Positions 12,136 through 13,587 of a DNA stretch of 13,587 nucleotides are shown here, one piece after another. The translations under genes and the position numbers were made by a program. The notes below the pieces were generated by a model. It had not been told where the DNA came from, did not search any database, and worked only from the letters and a program-made list of their open reading frames with translations. Origin of the DNA: JBNKDD01 sp050288085 (GTDB taxonomy: Bacteria; Chloroflexota; Anaerolineae; Aggregatilineales; UBA3940); the NCBI GenBank assembly GCA_050288085.1, contig JBNKDD010000152.1:1-13587 (forward strand), in the 5' to 3' direction. Within the stretch, counting starts at the first letter, position 1. The number at the start of each line of letters is the position of its first letter.

Positions 12136-13587
12136 TTATTCTCCCAGTATTGCCCGGTTATCCGGCACTGCCGCCCCATCCTGCCTGACCGGCAGGCGGT
12201 TCAGCGACGGCCATTCGTAAAAACCCACTCGGAAAGCCAGATTATCTTCTGTCGGCAGCGTGATTGTATGTGTGCTGACGATCCGCTCATCCGGCCCCCA
12301 GACAATAGTTGGATAGGCATCGCCCAGCGGCGGGCCATCCCACCCGGCCAGCACATCGCCCGCCGCGTCTTGTTGTGCCTGGATAAACAGGTGATAGACT
12401 CCTGTTAACCGCTCCTTGATTTCCCAGTAAAAAGTGAAGGTAATCGTATCGCCCGGCTCCACCTCACTGAGCGTCACAGGTTGACCCTCTCGCTCCACCA
12501 GGTAGCTGGAAAGTGTCAGCCCGCCAATTTGAATATCGGTAGGTTCTGCCTGGGCAGGCATTGGCGCGGGTTCGGGATAGGGAACCTTCAGGTAGTTGAG
12601 CGGGAAATATTCGCCAAGCGGCTCACCGTTAGGGCCAACTGCGCCGAGCAGCTGCGGATCTTCCCATTCGGCGGCAACACTCGCTGTCAACCGGTATACG
12701 CCGGGCGGTAGATCAGGGGGGATGTTCAGCCGGTGCCCATCGGGGACGATGTCATCAGGATGCCAGGAGGCGGTGGGGTACAGCCAGCGCATGATCCACA
12801 GGTAATGATTGGTAATCCCGTTCCCCTGGGCATCTACCAGCGTCACCCCGGAGTAATAGTCAGTGGGCAGCCAGCCACCCTTTTTCCAATATAACGTCAC
12901 ATCAACTGCTTCACCGGGCTGAATGATAAATGGCGCATCCACTCCGACTAATTGCATGCCGTTATCATAGGTGGCGATCAGGTCAGGAGCCGGAGCCGCG
13001 ATTGAACGAAATGGGTTAAAGTCGGCATTGACGAGTAGTTGCTTCCCGATCAGTTCACGCGGGCTGTATAACTCCTCCGCCTCTGCTAACAGGCGCTGCT
13101 CCAATGCCTCGCGTTGATCGGCGGGCAGGGCAGGCAGGATGATGATCTGCCCCTGGCCGGGTTTGCTGCCCGGCATCATCAGGACATAATGCCCGCTGTC
13201 TTCCTGACCCGGTAGGAGAATTACCTGGCCGTCGGGCAGGGATTGCCCCGGTTCCATATATGCCGAGAAGGATCGTATCGCCGGGAAATTCTGAGAGACA
13301 ATCACCGATGTGGCGGGAAAATCCATCTCTGTCAACGGGACATAGGTTGGCACGGTGACCTTATTCAACACGTTCGCCAGTTCAACATGGGCGTTCAGAT
13401 AATAGAAATAGGGGTCCATTGGCGACCCATCACAGGTAATGCCTTCAGGTGGGTTGGTCAGATAGGTGAAGTAGCTGGTAAATGAATCGACCGCCATGCC
13501 CGCAAACAGAGCTGCTGCCCCGATCCCGGCAGCTATAGTACCCCAGGCCACCCGTTCGGCCTGCTGCCACAGGGCCGCGAATCCCCA
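12136..13587 (-). CDS. C-terminal part of a membrane protein, probably a GT39/ArnT-like glycosyltransferase (cut by right edge)
   Basis: The minus-strand frame is open to the right edge; the GTG at 13551 lies inside it and is probably not the true start. The visible 483 residues begin with one membrane segment ('TIAAGIGAAALFAG') followed by 'DSFTSYFTYL', which resembles the last helix and exit loop of GT39-type mannosyltransferases. The soluble part first has 'YYLNAHVELANVLNK...PTYVPL', similar to the region after the membrane domain in those enzymes. Two beta-sandwich modules follow (about 197-324 and 338-456, counted from 13551). Each has 'PGE/D...YW' and 'YPTxxWxPD', and the second ends '...NRLPV'. 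The catalytic N-terminus is outside the window, so the enzyme class is inferred. If right, it would add sugars on the outer face from a lipid donor and may belong with the glycan operon facing it. Confidence 0.7.
   Translation of the reverse strand, partial: WGFAALWQQAERVAWGTIAAGIGAAALFAGMAVDSFTSYFTYLTNPPEGITCDGSPMDPYFYYLNAHVELANVLNKVTVPTYVPLTEMDFPATSVIVSQNFPAIRSFSAYMEPGQSLPDGQVILLPGQEDSGHYVLMMPGSKPGQGQIIILPALPADQREALEQRLLAEAEELYSPRELIGKQLLVNADFNPFRSIAAPAPDLIATYDNGMQLVGVDAPFIIQPGEAVDVTLYWKKGGWLPTDYYSGVTLVDAQGNGITNHYLWIMRWLYPTASWHPDDIVPDGHRLNIPPDLPPGVYRLTASVAAEWEDPQLLGAVGPNGEPLGEYFPLNYLKVPYPEPAPMPAQAEPTDIQIGGLTLSSYLVEREGQPVTLSEVEPGDTITFTFYWEIKERLTGVYHLFIQAQQDAAGDVLAGWDGPPLGDAYPTIVWGPDERIVSTHTITLPTEDNLAFRVGFYEWPSLNRLPVRQDGAAVPDNRAILGE

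Overview
The window looks like a Chloroflexota (Anaerolineae-type) chromosome. This is an inference from gene content and moderate-to-high GC: DUF433-HTH fusion proteins in tandem, threonine/proline-rich LysM lipoproteins, a YfbK-type VWA lipoprotein with an acidic stalk, and a membrane protein ending in the 'YPTxxWxP...RLPV' beta-sandwich modules often seen after GT39-type transmembrane regions in that phylum. No rRNA, tRNA, CRISPR array, transposase or phage gene is visible.

Left part (1-5012) holds unrelated cell-envelope and regulatory genes. The C-terminal end of a HEAT-repeat protein (2-298) is followed by a LysM lipoprotein (412-885) with its own sigma70-like promoter. An atypical SDR-family NAD(P)-binding protein (880-1818, minus) converges on it with overlapping stop codons. 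A gene-free stretch (1849-2197) carries two strong RNA-type hairpins and a possible minus-strand promoter. Two tandem paralogous DUF433+HTH regulators (2198-2611 and 2635-3126, minus) follow, with a well-formed promoter and no toxin partner. A strong intrinsic terminator closes a VWA-domain lipoprotein gene (3291-5012, minus), which contains a ten-base C tract.

Middle part (5304-12034, plus) is a single five-gene operon, mostly joined by 4-base ATGA overlaps. The genes are pglC-like phosphoglycosyl transferase, pglD-like acetyltransferase, pglE-like PLP aminotransferase, pglF-like membrane 4,6-dehydratase, and a Wzc-like chain-length regulator/tyrosine kinase. PglF, PglE and PglD together would convert UDP-GlcNAc into UDP-diNAc-bacillosamine, PglC would load that sugar phosphate onto the undecaprenyl carrier, and the kinase would control export or length of the resulting polymer. 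The kinase is unusual: it continues about 300 residues past its tyrosine cluster through a Pro/Ala-rich linker into four predicted membrane segments. No flippase, polymerase, oligosaccharyltransferase or further glycosyltransferase is seen here.

Right part: a long hairpin at 12054-12083 lies between the operon and a convergent gene (12136 to the right edge, minus). That gene encodes the C-terminal end of a membrane protein, probably a GT39/ArnT-like glycosyltransferase, with a duplicated beta-sandwich tail.

The items most worth following up are the kinase fusion, the structured intergenic region at 1929-2067, and the toxin-less DUF433-HTH pair.
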